NCBI GenBank assembly: GCA_020060185.1
Contig: JAGVAS010000065.1
Location: 1-39,438, forward strand
Reading direction: 5' to 3'
From: Desulfovibrio sp.
Lineage (GTDB): Bacteria > Bacillota > Dethiobacteria > DTU022 > UBA8154
DNA length: 39,438 nucleotides
Of the stretch, positions 25,263 to 35,479 are shown in pieces. The notes below the pieces were generated by a model, which saw only the letters and a program-made list of their open reading frames with translations, was not told where the DNA came from and made no database searches. How positions within the stretch are numbered: the first letter of the stretch is position 1; each line of letters opens with the position of its first letter. The translations under genes were made by a program, and so were the position numbers.

Positions 25263-26256
25263 TACGCAACCTCTCCCTGATAGCTTCAATAGGTAGCCCG
25301 TTAATCTTTCCTACTAAAATCATGCGAATATTTTTAACCTCAATTTCTTTGGCATATAAATACCCGATTAAAGGCTCCAGGCCAAAGGGCATTCTCTTTC
25401 CCTGCTGGAGGTAATCTGTAATAAAATCATCCGATAATTTTTCCAGACGGGTAATGGTCCCCTTTTCCTGCCATTCCCGTACCCCTTCACTAACCACAGC
25501 GGCATAATCGCTCATTGCCAGGCGATCCGCCAAAAATTCCAGCGGCTCTTCCAACAAGTTGATAAAAAGATCCGCGGTGAGACGGCCCTGTGGGAGGAAT
25601 GCTTTTTTGAAGAACTCCTTGTTACGGCCCATACGCTTAACACGTAGAAATGTTTTAATATTAGCCAGGTCCACCTCGCGGACGAACAAGCCTTCTAAAA
25701 CAGCAGCACGCTCGTTCCGGGCTGCAGTTATCAACATATCGTAAAGGGTTCGATCCAGGGAAAGATCAATGACCTGGGGATCACGGGAGACAGCAAATTC
25801 TTCCGTAATTTGTTCGGCAGCCGTACGAAGAGCAACCGGCAGGTCACGGAAATTTTCCTCGGTTACCATAGCCCGGAGTTTGTCGATCTGTATCGTCCCC
25901 ACCGGAAAAAGAATGTCATGATTTGTTTCTTCCAGGTATTTGGCCTTTAATAGAACCTTAAGGTTATGAACATCATACTTCAAGCCCATTAAATCAGTCA
26001 GGTAGGGCTGGGGACTTATTTTTTTCACTAGAGAAAAAACCCTTTTAATTTCTTCCTGCAAAATTTTTTCAAAATCATGAACGCTGGCCAATTCGGCCAC
26101 GAGGCCTGCGTAATCAGTTTCTGCCAGCACTTTTAGAGCTTCATCCCCAGAAGCAGCTTCTACCATTCTCTCCAGTTTACCTTTGTCCAGGAGGCGCGTC
26201 TCCAAAGCCCTGATACGCCCCACTGCATACGCAAATATTGTCTCATTAACAGGCAT
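25249..26256 (-). CDS. ntpC: V/A-type ATPase subunit C (d-type socket)
   Basis: 335 aa from the ATG at 26256, with GGAGG 9 nt upstream. Features of the AC39/subunit C family: ETIFAYAVGRIRALETRLLDKGKLERMVEA at the N-terminus, three helical repeats, MGLKYDVHNLKVLLKAKYL and the C-terminal EPLIGYLYAKEIEVKNIRMILVGKINGLP...[10 protein letters not shown]. It forms the funnel between the rotor ring and the central stalk. Soluble, no membrane segments. It is embedded in the operon with overlap to F. Confidence 0.93.
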   Translation of the reverse strand: MPVNETIFAYAVGRIRALETRLLDKGKLERMVEAASGDEALKVLAETDYAGLVAELASVHDFEKILQEEIKRVFSLVKKISPQPYLTDLMGLKYDVHNLKVLLKAKYLEETNHDILFPVGTIQIDKLRAMVTEENFRDLPVALRTAAEQITEEFAVSRDPQVIDLSLDRTLYDMLITAARNERAAVLEGLFVREVDLANIKTFLRVKRMGRNKEFFKKAFLPQGRLTADLFINLLEEPLEFLADRLAMSDYAAVVSEGVREWQEKGTITRLEKLSDDFITDYLQQGKRMPFGLEPLIGYLYAKEIEVKNIRMILVGKINGLPIEAIRERLRNVYI

Positions 26257-26293
26257 CTTTTCTTGCCTCCTTCCCTCCCTCACGCATTGAAAC

Positions 26294-26902
26294 TTACTCT
26301 TCTTTAAAAAGAAGTGCAGCTACTTCCAGTTCCAGCTCGTCCCTCTGCATTTCTAGAAGTGAACTAAAGGAGTTATTGATTTCCACACCACCGGACTGGA
26401 GAATAAAGCCGCCGGAAATTTCAGGGGCCTCCTCGCCCAGGGAAAGCTCATTTGTGTTTCCAATAGCAGCCAGCTCCCGGTAAAGATCTTTCCAGAATTC
26501 GGCCGGAACTCTGGCCTTGTCGCGCGGGGAAAGAATTACAACCTCATCGCCTGTTTTAATGGAGGCCAGGAGCATCTTGCGCAGAACGGCGAAATACGTT
26601 GAATCATCAAGATTCAACAGCGCTTCCAGGGCCTGCTTGAATGCCTCATTAATCAGCTCCTGTTTCGCTGCCAGCATCTCTTTACGTGCATCAAGCTGGG
26701 CAATTCCCAGAATGCGCCGCTTTTGCTCTTCGGCCTCTTTCTGAGCGCGTTCCAGGATCTGTTCCCGCCGCTTTTCGGCCTCTTTTTCGGCTTCTGCGAG
26801 CATAACACCTGATTTATTTGCGGCTTCTGCTGCGATCGCCTCGGCCCTCGCCCGGGCATCAGCCAGTATTCGCCGGCAGATCCTTTCCGCTCCCTCTTTC
26901 AT
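26294..26902 (-). CDS. ntpE: V/A-type ATPase subunit E (peripheral stalk)
   Basis: 202 aa from the ATG at 26902, with AAGGGAG 9 nt upstream (an in-frame TTG at 26911 touches the RBS). The N-terminal half is a long Ala/Glu/Arg-rich coiled coil (AEAIAAEAANKSGVMLAEAEKEAEKRREQ...), and the C-terminal half is globular with LSLGEEAPEISGGFILQSGGVEINNSFSSLLEMQRDELELEVAALLF, typical of subunit E. With subunit H it forms the peripheral stalk that holds the head static. Its high-Ala, high-GC coiled coil produces spurious frames on the opposite strand. Confidence 0.93.
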   Translation of the reverse strand: MKEGAERICRRILADARARAEAIAAEAANKSGVMLAEAEKEAEKRREQILERAQKEAEEQKRRILGIAQLDARKEMLAAKQELINEAFKQALEALLNLDDSTYFAVLRKMLLASIKTGDEVVILSPRDKARVPAEFWKDLYRELAAIGNTNELSLGEEAPEISGGFILQSGGVEINNSFSSLLEMQRDELELEVAALLFKEE

Positions 26903-26930
26903 AGCTAACAACTCCCTTCTAGAACATCCC

Positions 26931-29342
<2,412 letters not shown>

Positions 29343-29356
<14 letters not shown>

Positions 29357-29663
29357 GAGTTCTCACAATCCTCTCTGTAATCATCGCTACTGCTTCCGGC
29401 AACCGGGCCTTTGCACTGGATTTAACACTTTCAATCTTCTTTTGATGGGCCTCTACCAGAACTGCTGCCTCCTGCCGGGCTTCTGCTTCCGCCCTGCGTA
29501 ATAATTCTTTGGCCTGGGCCTCAGCCTCAGCCACAGCTTTTTTAAGCATTTGTGCTCCCTTTTCTTCAGCATCCTTTAGTACCTGGCGCGCCTTTTGTTG
29601 CGCCTCCCGAACCACAGCATCCGCCTGGCTTTCTGCTTCCCTGATCGATTTCACCAGTTTCAC
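29343..29663 (-). CDS. ntpF: V/A-type ATPase subunit H (peripheral stalk, AhaH/NtpF-like)
   Basis: 106 aa from the GTG at 29663 (VKLVKSIREAESQAD...), preferred because family members are about 100-110 aa and begin with this segment, and GAGG precedes it by 9 nt. A longer in-frame form from GTG 29735 (130 aa, MFERLRTTFG...) is possible but lacks a clear RBS. The sequence is an Ala/Glu/Lys coiled coil with a short C-terminal part (ARLPEAVAMITERIVRTH), the partner of subunit E in the peripheral stalks. First structural gene of the operon. Confidence 0.82.
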
Positions 29664-29761
29664 CGTCAAACGCCTCACCACCCTCTTTGTTGTCTCCTCA
29701 TTGTTACCAAAGGTAGTCCTCAACCGCTCAAACACAAAAAAATAACCCTAACCCTCTGGAA

Positions 29762-29842
29762 CTATATTTCTATCTTTCTTATTTCCCGGCAATTCCACCT
29801 CCTAAGAATAAGAAAAACTTTAGAAGCCCAGGCGATTTCCAT
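29762..29842 (-). CDS. Possible leader peptide upstream of the V-ATPase operon
   Basis: 26 codons (MEIAWASKVFLILRRWNC...KIEI) starting at an ATG 4-5 nt after TTAGGAGGC, within the transcript expected from the promoter at 29904-29932. A second AGGAGG occurs inside it, followed by a TTG that opens a 14-codon frame (LPGNKKDRNIVPEG) ending just before the subunit H region. Two short translatable frames with strong RBSs ahead of weakly initiated H could set translation of the operon. Could also be chance in a 340-nt leader; no other gene is visible there. Confidence 0.35.
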   Translation of the reverse strand: MEIAWASKVFLILRRWNCREIRKIEI

Positions 29843-29903
29843 TGCCTCCTAATGCCTCCTAAAGTATTCGACAGTCTTTTAAAAAAACCTTTTCACTCCT
29901 GAA

Positions 29904-29932
29904 ATTTTATGCAAATTTATTGTGTTGCACAA
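29904..29932 (-). promoter_or_regulatory. Candidate promoter of the V-ATPase operon
   Basis: On the minus strand TTGTGC (29927-29932), 17-bp spacer, TAAAAT (29904-29909). Transcription would start near 29897, about 230 nt ahead of subunit H. The -35 lies in a small palindrome, GCACA-N4-TGTGC (29927-29940), which could be an operator. Confidence 0.45.
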
Positions 29933-30007
29933 GCCTGTGCTTTTTTAGGCCGATTATCGTTCTGTATTTTAATTTTTCACCTATTTTAAATGTTTTATGG
30001 AAAAGCT

Positions 30008-31024
30008 TTATAGAGCTTTGCCCAGTGCAATAAGTCCCCCAAAGAATAGTAAAACATAATAAGTAAAAAAACGCCATACCATAACAAAAATTCCCAGAAC
30101 AGAGGGGGGAACAAAGTATGCGAACAAGCTGGCCAGGCTTAGCTCTGCAACACCGCTTCCCCCGGGTATCGGAATATAAACGATAATCATTTGAATTACA
30201 ACCTGCCAAACTAAAGACTGGAGGTAGGGCGCCGGTTTATTAAGACCAAGTAAAATCACGGGAGCAATACTGAAAAAACAAAGCCAAAAGGCAACACTCA
30301 ATAGGCTGATAATGATCAGATTTCCTATTTTAAACCGGTTGAGAGAGCGGGTTGAATAAAGAAAATCCCGGAGTTCCTGCCCTAAAAACGGATATATTTT
30401 TTGCCATTTTGGGTTTCTACTGAATATATATTTCCCCCAGGCAAAGGAACCTATTTTTTGCAGGACCCAGCTTAAGGACATGGGTTTCCATAAGATAAAA
30501 AGCAACCCCAGCAAAGTAAAAACGGAAACAAAGACGGCATAAATAAAGACCCTGTTAAGAAAAGTAGGCACCAGCCTGCTCCGGAAAATAATTAAAAATG
30601 AAATAGCTGTAACGGTAAAAAGAAACCTGGTCAGAAAAGAACGCGTCACAGTAACTGCAGACGATTCTCCCAGGGAAAGCCCATGCCTGCTCAGGGCATA
30701 AATATGAGCAGGCCATTCTCCTGCTGCCAGTGGTGTTACAGAAGCAAAAAAAAATGTCAATAAATAAATTTGCATAGCTTCAAAAAGGGATATGTTTTTC
30801 TGATTGCTAAAAGTGCTGACCAGCAACCTGATGCGCAACCCCTCAATAATCCAGAGGATAAAAACCATTATAATTGCAATTAACAGGTATTCAACTCTGA
30901 CTTTCAGCAAATTTTCCAGAGTATCTTCGTTAAAGTTCCGGAAGAAGACGAAAAGCGCTGCAGTTATACTCAATGCCAAAGAAATTCCCAGTCCTTTTTT
31001 CCAGGCAGGAAGGGGCTTCGTCAC
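30008..31024 (-). CDS. Flippase-like membrane protein (lysylphosphatidylglycerol synthase TM region / UPF0104)
   Basis: 338 aa. The GTG start at 31024 has GAGGAG 8 nt upstream. About eight hydrophobic helices. Family motifs: LLTFFFASVTPLAAGEWPAHIYALSRHGLSLGESSAVTVTRSFLTR in the first half and IPIPGGSGVAELSLASLFAYFVP near the C-terminus, the PxPGGxGxxE signature of the YbhN/AglD/MprF-type transmembrane domain. Members flip or transport lipids; this one lacks the MprF synthase domain. It lies between repeat copy E4 and the V-ATPase promoter region, on the same strand as both neighbouring operons. Confidence 0.85.
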   Translation of the reverse strand: MTKPLPAWKKGLGISLALSITAALFVFFRNFNEDTLENLLKVRVEYLLIAIIMVFILWIIEGLRIRLLVSTFSNQKNISLFEAMQIYLLTFFFASVTPLAAGEWPAHIYALSRHGLSLGESSAVTVTRSFLTRFLFTVTAISFLIIFRSRLVPTFLNRVFIYAVFVSVFTLLGLLFILWKPMSLSWVLQKIGSFAWGKYIFSRNPKWQKIYPFLGQELRDFLYSTRSLNRFKIGNLIIISLLSVAFWLCFFSIAPVILLGLNKPAPYLQSLVWQVVIQMIIVYIPIPGGSGVAELSLASLFAYFVPPSVLGIFVMVWRFFTYYVLLFFGGLIALGKAL

Positions 31025-31040
31025 TGCATAAACTCCTCAC

Positions 31041-31303
31041 GATGAAAAATAATTTTTTTTAGAAACCGTGTTATGTCCCGCAAGGGTGGCGCACGGCTGT
31101 AGCTCTCGACTTGTGCAGCACAGCGAACAGGTTCAGCGAAGCGACGGCTTGAGATGGCCCGGCGGACATGGACGTCCGCCGCCGGACAGCGCGAACATGG
31201 ATGTGAGCTCTGCCGGGGAGGCCAATCGAAGGCCGGAGATGAGCTGCAAAACCTGTCTGTGCGAACCCAGGAGCAAGCTTCAGCCTGCGCCACCCCATTT
31301 TCA
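31041..31303 (-). repeat. Stop-codon-adjacent palindromic repeat, copy E4
   Basis: 263 nt. On the minus strand the head TGAAAATGGGGTGGCG starts 2 nt after the comEB stop. Its first 56 nt (31248-31303) match E2 at 52 positions. The basal stem pairs the head arm with 31084-31107 and has the same one-base bulge as E2. The interior hairpin at 31161-31180 has 7-bp arms (GGCGGAC/GTCCGCC) around a loop whose minus-strand sequence contains TCCAT, like E1. The tail is a short variant, ATTTTTCATC, that merges into the RBS of the flippase-like gene. Confidence 0.78.
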
Positions 31304-31305
31304 TA

Positions 31306-31755
31306 TTATTTCTCGGGAAAAGTTATCACCTGGATTCCCGCCTCTGCAAACAACTGCCGGGCCAGTTCATCCGGATAACCCTCCTTTAAGATAACCCTCT
31401 CTACTCCGGAATTAATAAGCATTTTAGAACATAAAGAACACGGGTGATGGGTGCAGTAAAGATCTGCGCCCTTAATGGAAACCCCATGCAAAGCAGCCTG
31501 AATGATGGCATTTTGCTCGGCATGCAGTCCCCTGCATAATTCATGCCGCTCTCCCGAAGGGATTTTCTTTTCCTGTCGCAGGCAGCCTATTTCCAGGCAG
31601 TGTTCCAGGCCGGCAGGCGCTCCGTTATAGCCCGTCGTAAGTAACCGCTTATCCTTAACCAGGACTGCCCCTACTTTTCTACGCAGGCAAGTTGATCGCC
31701 CCGCAATTACTGCGGCTATCTCCAAAAAATAGCTGTCCCAGGAAGGTCGTTTCAA
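31306..31755 (-). CDS. comEB: dCMP deaminase family protein
   Basis: 149 aa. The TTG start at 31755 has GGAGGAG 8 nt upstream. Zinc-dependent cytidine/deoxycytidylate deaminase fold: LHAEQNAI supplies the zinc His and catalytic Glu, and [20 protein letters not shown] the two zinc cysteines. A second Cys-rich stretch ([22 protein letters not shown]) fits the dCMP deaminase/ComEB subgroup. The enzyme converts dCMP to dUMP for thymidylate synthesis. It follows glyA, the source of one-carbon units, by about 38 nt, an arrangement common in Firmicutes. Repeat copy E4 starts right after its stop. Confidence 0.92.
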   Translation of the reverse strand: MKRPSWDSYFLEIAAVIAGRSTCLRRKVGAVLVKDKRLLTTGYNGAPAGLEHCLEIGCLRQEKKIPSGERHELCRGLHAEQNAIIQAALHGVSIKGADLYCTHHPCSLCSKMLINSGVERVILKEGYPDELARQLFAEAGIQVITFPEK

Positions 31756-31793
31756 TTTTAAAGCTCCTCCTCAAACATAAAAAATTTTAAATA

Positions 31794-33086
31794 TCATTTA
31801 TATAACGGAAAGCTGGCGCATAGATCTTTAACTTTACGCTTTATTTGGGAGAGTACTACAGAATTTTGCCGCTCCTCAACAGCACGGTTGATTAAGCCGG
31901 CGATAATTTCCATTTCCTTCTCCTTCATGCCACGGGAAGTCACAGCCGGTGTCCCCAGCCTGATCCCGCTGGTAACAACAGGGCTTTCCGGATCGTTGGG
32001 AATAGCGTTTTTGTTTGCGGTAATCCCTACTTCATCCAGTATATTTTCCATTTCTCTACCGGTTATTTTTTTACTTCTCAGATCTACAAGCATAAGATGA
32101 TTGTCGGTCCCGCCGGAAACAAGGTCAAAGCCCAGTTCCAATAACTTTTCAGCCATGGTGCGGGCGTTTCTAATAACCTGTTCCTGGTATAAGCGGAATT
32201 CTTCTCCCTGGGCTTCTCTGAAGGCCACCGCTTTAGCGGCAATGGCATGCATCAGGGGGCCTCCCTGAATTCCAGGAAAAACTGCCTTGTCAATAGTACG
32301 GGCAAACTCCCGGCGGCAGAGAATTAATCCCCCCCTGGCTCCTCTCAGGGTCTTGTGGGTGGTACTTGTAACAAACTCTGCATGGGGAACAGGATTGGGA
32401 TGCAGGCCGGCTGCCACCAGGCCGGCAATATGAGCCATATCAACCATGAGGTAAGCGCCAACCTCACGGGCAATGTCCTCAAAAGCAGCAAAGTCAAACT
32501 TTCGCGGGTAAGCACTGGCACCGGCAATAATAAGGCGGGGTTGATGCTTTGTTGCCAGCCGTTTAATTTCTTCCATGTCTATGTAGCCCGTCCGGGAATC
32601 TACTCCATAACTGTAGAAAGTATAATACTTGCCCGAAATATTTACAGGACTGCCGTGGGTTAAATGACCTCCATGAGCTAGGTCCATGCCCAGGACAGGA
32701 TCCCCGGGCTTTAAGACAGCCAGGTAAACAGCCATATTGGCAGTTGCACCGGCATGTGGCTGAACATTGGCATGTTCGGCTCCGAAAAGTTCCATGGCTC
32801 TGGTGATGGCCAGACGCTCCACGATATCAACATATTCGCATCCACCGTAATAACGCTGCCCGGGATAACCTTCAGCATATTTATTGGTGAGAACAGAGCC
32901 CTGGGCTTCAAGTACTCCTTTACTGGCATAATTCTCAGAAGCAATCAATACTATTTTTTCCTGTTGCCGGCGTTTTTCATCTTCCATAGCCCTGGCTACC
33001 TGGGGATCGATTACATGTAAAATGCTCCTACTGCTGCCCTCTTCAACGGTCATTTTAAAGCCTGATTTATACTTAAAACCAGGCAT
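31794..33086 (-). CDS. glyA: Serine hydroxymethyltransferase
   Basis: 430 aa. PLP enzyme converting serine and tetrahydrofolate to glycine and methylene-tetrahydrofolate. Motifs: [55 protein letters not shown] and the PLP-lysine loop [15 protein letters not shown]. The ATG at 33086 has AAGGAGG only 3 nt upstream; an alternative ATG at 33053 ([10 protein letters not shown], 419 aa) would match the usual family length better but has no clear RBS. It lies between rpiB and comEB on one strand in a conserved Firmicutes cluster. Confidence 0.96.
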   Translation of the reverse strand: MPGFKYKSGFKMTVEEGSSRSILHVIDPQVARAMEDEKRRQQEKIVLIASENYASKGVLEAQGSVLTNKYAEGYPGQRYYGGCEYVDIVERLAITRAMELFGAEHANVQPHAGATANMAVYLAVLKPGDPVLGMDLAHGGHLTHGSPVNISGKYYTFYSYGVDSRTGYIDMEEIKRLATKHQPRLIIAGASAYPRKFDFAAFEDIAREVGAYLMVDMAHIAGLVAAGLHPNPVPHAEFVTSTTHKTLRGARGGLILCRREFARTIDKAVFPGIQGGPLMHAIAAKAVAFREAQGEEFRLYQEQVIRNARTMAEKLLELGFDLVSGGTDNHLMLVDLRSKKITGREMENILDEVGITANKNAIPNDPESPVVTSGIRLGTPAVTSRGMKEKEMEIIAGLINRAVEERQNSVVLSQIKRKVKDLCASFPLYK

Positions 33087-33121
33087 ACACCTCCTTCCCC
33101 CTGCTTATTTCCGGGTTTAAA

Positions 33122-33580
33122 CTAAATTTTTTTCAGGCAGTTTTCATTCTCCAGCTTTTCTATTTTTTTTATTCTTTTAAGGTGCCTGCCACCCTCAAAA
33201 GGAGTTTCCAGGAAAACATCTACAATCTTCAGGGCCAGCTCTTTTTTCATAACCCTGGCACCGAGTGTTAATATATTGGCGTCATTATGGGCCCTGGCAC
33301 AGCTTGCAGAAAAACAATCAGAGCATAACGCCGCCCTGATCCCTTTCAGTTTGTTAGCCGCAATCGCTACTCCAATGCCCGTACCGCAAACAAGGATCCC
33401 CCTGTTATATTCTCCTTTTTGCACTGCACTGGCAGCCTTGTAAGCCAGATCAGGATAATCCACAGGTTCTTCATCAAAAGTGCCAAAATCCTCATAAAAT
33501 ATTCCTTTTTCCGCCAGGTAATCTTTAATACGTTCCTTCAGCAAAAAACCGGCATGATCACAAGCCAGAGCAACCTTCAA
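33122..33580 (-). CDS. rpiB: Ribose-5-phosphate isomerase B
   Basis: 152 aa. LacA/RpiB fold: N-terminal VALACDHAGFLLKERIKDYL with the substrate-binding Asp, DYPDLAYKAASAV, the catalytic cysteine in LVCGTGIGVAIAANK, then AHNDANILTLGARV. The C-terminal helix carries FLETPFEGGRHLKRIKKIEKLE. It interconverts ribose-5-phosphate and ribulose-5-phosphate. Encoded between the ywlE-type phosphatase and glyA in the same direction, as in Bacillus and many Clostridia. Confidence 0.95.
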   Translation of the reverse strand: MKVALACDHAGFLLKERIKDYLAEKGIFYEDFGTFDEEPVDYPDLAYKAASAVQKGEYNRGILVCGTGIGVAIAANKLKGIRAALCSDCFSASCARAHNDANILTLGARVMKKELALKIVDVFLETPFEGGRHLKRIKKIEKLENENCLKKI

Positions 33581-33646
33581 TGCAATATTCTCCTTTACTA
33601 AAGATTAGTTCTCCCCTGTTTAATTTTCTCCTGCACCGGTTTGATT

Positions 33647-34141
33647 TTATGGTGGCGTTATGTCTTTTCCTTCGACAACGTTCAGCCTGGCAATAATTTC
33701 TTTCAAAGCTTCTTTAATCTCACCTGCAACCAGGCGATACTTTTCCATGCCCAGGCCGTAAGGATCGGAAATCTCCCTGCCATTCATTCCGGCAAACTCA
33801 GGAAAAAGCCATATCTTTTCCCTGGCTTCGGGATAGAGATTTAATAGAATTTCCTTATGTATACGGGTCATCGTAAAGATATAATGTGCTTTTTCGATCA
33901 GTTCTGCAGTTACTTTACTGGAGCGGTGATGGCTTAGATCCATACCTTCATCACGGAGAATTTCCAGCGCTTCCCTGCTGGCATTTATGCCTTCAACAGC
34001 TCCCACTCCGGCGGAGTAAGCTTTAATATCCACTTTTTTTGGGGAAAACTCGTTCCACATTTTTTCAAATAATCCCTGTGCCATAACACTACGGCAGGTA
34101 TTGCCGGTGCAGACAAAGAGAATATTTAAAACTGTTACCAA
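33647..34141 (-). CDS. ywlE: Low-molecular-weight phosphatase, likely protein-arginine phosphatase
   Basis: 164 aa from the TTG at 34141, with GAGGTG 6 nt upstream; an in-frame GTG at 34150 touches that RBS. The P-loop reads CTGNTCRS: the threonine in the fifth position is the YwlE-type residue that favours phosphoarginine, where tyrosine phosphatases have Ile or Leu. The general acid motif is SDPYGLGMEKY. YwlE reverses McsB arginine phosphorylation in Bacillus heat-shock control. mcsB is not in the window. Located between ywlC and rpiB as in B. subtilis. Confidence 0.9.
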   Translation of the reverse strand: MVTVLNILFVCTGNTCRSVMAQGLFEKMWNEFSPKKVDIKAYSAGVGAVEGINASREALEILRDEGMDLSHHRSSKVTAELIEKAHYIFTMTRIHKEILLNLYPEAREKIWLFPEFAGMNGREISDPYGLGMEKYRLVAGEIKEALKEIIARLNVVEGKDITPP

Positions 34142-34158
34142 TTTTATCACCTCTTACC

Positions 34159-35229
34159 TTATTCCACCCTTATAACTTCCGTGGCGGCTTTTCGCAACCG
34201 GTTCATCACAGCCCTGCCCATTTCTTTCTCATCTAAGCCCTCAGCAACGATAACATCCACATCCAGGGAATCCATGCTGCGTAGCACAGCAAAAAGCCGT
34301 TCTGCTGCCAGACGCGGATCTTTTCTGGAACTCAGCACCTTAACGATGGGGGCCGGAAAAATTCCCTCTGATTCTTCAAAAAGGATTAAACCTACCCTGC
34401 GCCCTTGCAGCGTAAAACTTTCACTCAAAGCTACCAGCTGCCGTTTTTGTGCTGACCCTTCGCCTTCGACGAGGTATAGCGGAACCCTGGGAGCATAATG
34501 CCTGTATTTCATTCCCGGAGATGGGGGAACTCCTTTAAAGTCTTCTCCTTTGCCGGCGGTGAGATCCAGGATCTTCTTTTGTAAAACTGCCTCCAGCATT
34601 TCGAAGGTGACCCCACCGGGGCGTAGTAATGCAGGTGGGCTGGAGAGGAGGCTAAGCACTGTGGATTCCACTCCAACGGAACATGCTCCCCCATCCAGCA
34701 CGGCGGCAATACGGCCGGCCATATCTTCCAAAACATGATCTGCCGTGGTAGGGCTGGGACGGCCGGAAAGATTGGCACTGGGTGCAGCCAAAGGAATTCC
34801 CGCTCTTGAAATAAGTTTTAAAGCCAGGGGGTGTGCAGGAACACGAACAGCTACTGAAGAAAGACCGGCAGTAGTTATATCCGGAACCAGCTCTTTTTTG
34901 GTGAAAACCAGAGTAAGGGGGCCCGGCCAGAAATGCCCGGCCAGGACAGCAGCTTCGTGAGGGATAAACCGGACCAGTTCCTTAACCTGCTCTATTCCCG
35001 TAACATGGACGATAAGGGGATTATCCGCCGGCCTTATCTTAACTTTATAAATTCCCTGTACAGCTTCCGGATCCAGGGCGTTAGCCCCCAGGCCGTAAAC
35101 CGTTTCTGTAGGAAAGGCAACGAGCCCACCGTTTTTAAGAATTCCCGCCGCATACTCAAGGGCTCTATCTTCCTCCTGTGGGTTACCGGCTTTTAGTATG
35201 ATTGTCCCCTTAACACGAGGCCATGTCAA
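34159..35229 (-). CDS. ywlC: L-threonylcarbamoyladenylate synthase (Sua5/YwlC)
   Basis: 356 aa. The N-terminal YrdC domain (about 15-205) has GGLVAFPTETVYGLGANALD, KIRPADNPLIVHV (the usual KGR is KIR here), SVAVRVPAHPLALKLI, PLAAPSANLSGRPSPT and the threonine-site STVLSL. A linker with SPGMKYRHYAP leads to the C-terminal Sua5 domain. It makes threonylcarbamoyl-AMP for tRNA t6A37. The TTG start at 35229 has GGAGGTG about 10 nt upstream. It opens the ywlC-ywlE-rpiB-glyA-comEB cluster; prmC and prfA, often upstream elsewhere, are not present. Confidence 0.94.
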   Translation of the reverse strand: MTWPRVKGTIILKAGNPQEEDRALEYAAGILKNGGLVAFPTETVYGLGANALDPEAVQGIYKVKIRPADNPLIVHVTGIEQVKELVRFIPHEAAVLAGHFWPGPLTLVFTKKELVPDITTAGLSSVAVRVPAHPLALKLISRAGIPLAAPSANLSGRPSPTTADHVLEDMAGRIAAVLDGGACSVGVESTVLSLLSSPPALLRPGGVTFEMLEAVLQKKILDLTAGKGEDFKGVPPSPGMKYRHYAPRVPLYLVEGEGSAQKRQLVALSESFTLQGRRVGLILFEESEGIFPAPIVKVLSSRKDPRLAAERLFAVLRSMDSLDVDVIVAEGLDEKEMGRAVMNRLRKAATEVIRVE

Positions 35230-35275
35230 GTCCCACCTACACCTCCGCTTTTAAAAACAATCGTAACTGTTCAGT

Positions 35276-35339
35276 CCAAGGTCCAAAGTCCAAGGTTTCC
35301 AGTTCTCTTTTGACATTTGACTTTTGACCTTCGACTCCA
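35276..35339. repeat. Short heptad-like intergenic repeat
   Basis: Within the roughly 250-nt divergent gap between ywlC and larC, GTCCAAG/GTCCAAA units (35276-35298) are followed after about 13 nt by TTTGACA, TTTGACT, TTTGACC units (35312-35331). On one strand both sets read as variants of YTTGGAC or TTTGAC, in opposite orientation to each other. No function is evident. Confidence 0.45.
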
Positions 35340-35380
35340 AAACAATCCTTGTAAAAATATTACCATAGACCCTCTTTTTT

Positions 35381-35389
35381 TGATATAAT
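35381..35389 (+). promoter_or_regulatory. Extended -10 promoter element for larC
   Basis: TGATATAAT (TG-N plus consensus TATAAT) about 90 nt upstream of the larC ATG. No good -35 is seen at 17 bp. Confidence 0.4.
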
Positions 35390-35479
35390 GAATTTTGTTA
35401 GAAATTTTTCCTGATGCCTAGTATCATAACCCATCCGGGATTATTGTAATCCACCCGGCGGAAAGGTGAAATAAATTTT

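Noticed and set aside
29927-29946. Plus-strand intrinsic terminator GCACA-AGCC-TGTGC followed by TTTTTT
   Set aside because: No plus-strand gene lies upstream to be terminated, the stem is only 5 bp, and it overlaps the candidate minus-strand -35; treated as a possible operator instead.
31071-31304. 77-90 aa ORFs upstream of the flippase-like gene
   Set aside because: They are translations of repeat copy E4; the N-terminus MKMGWRRLKLAPG is the repeat head read in one frame, and the same peptide appears in E2.
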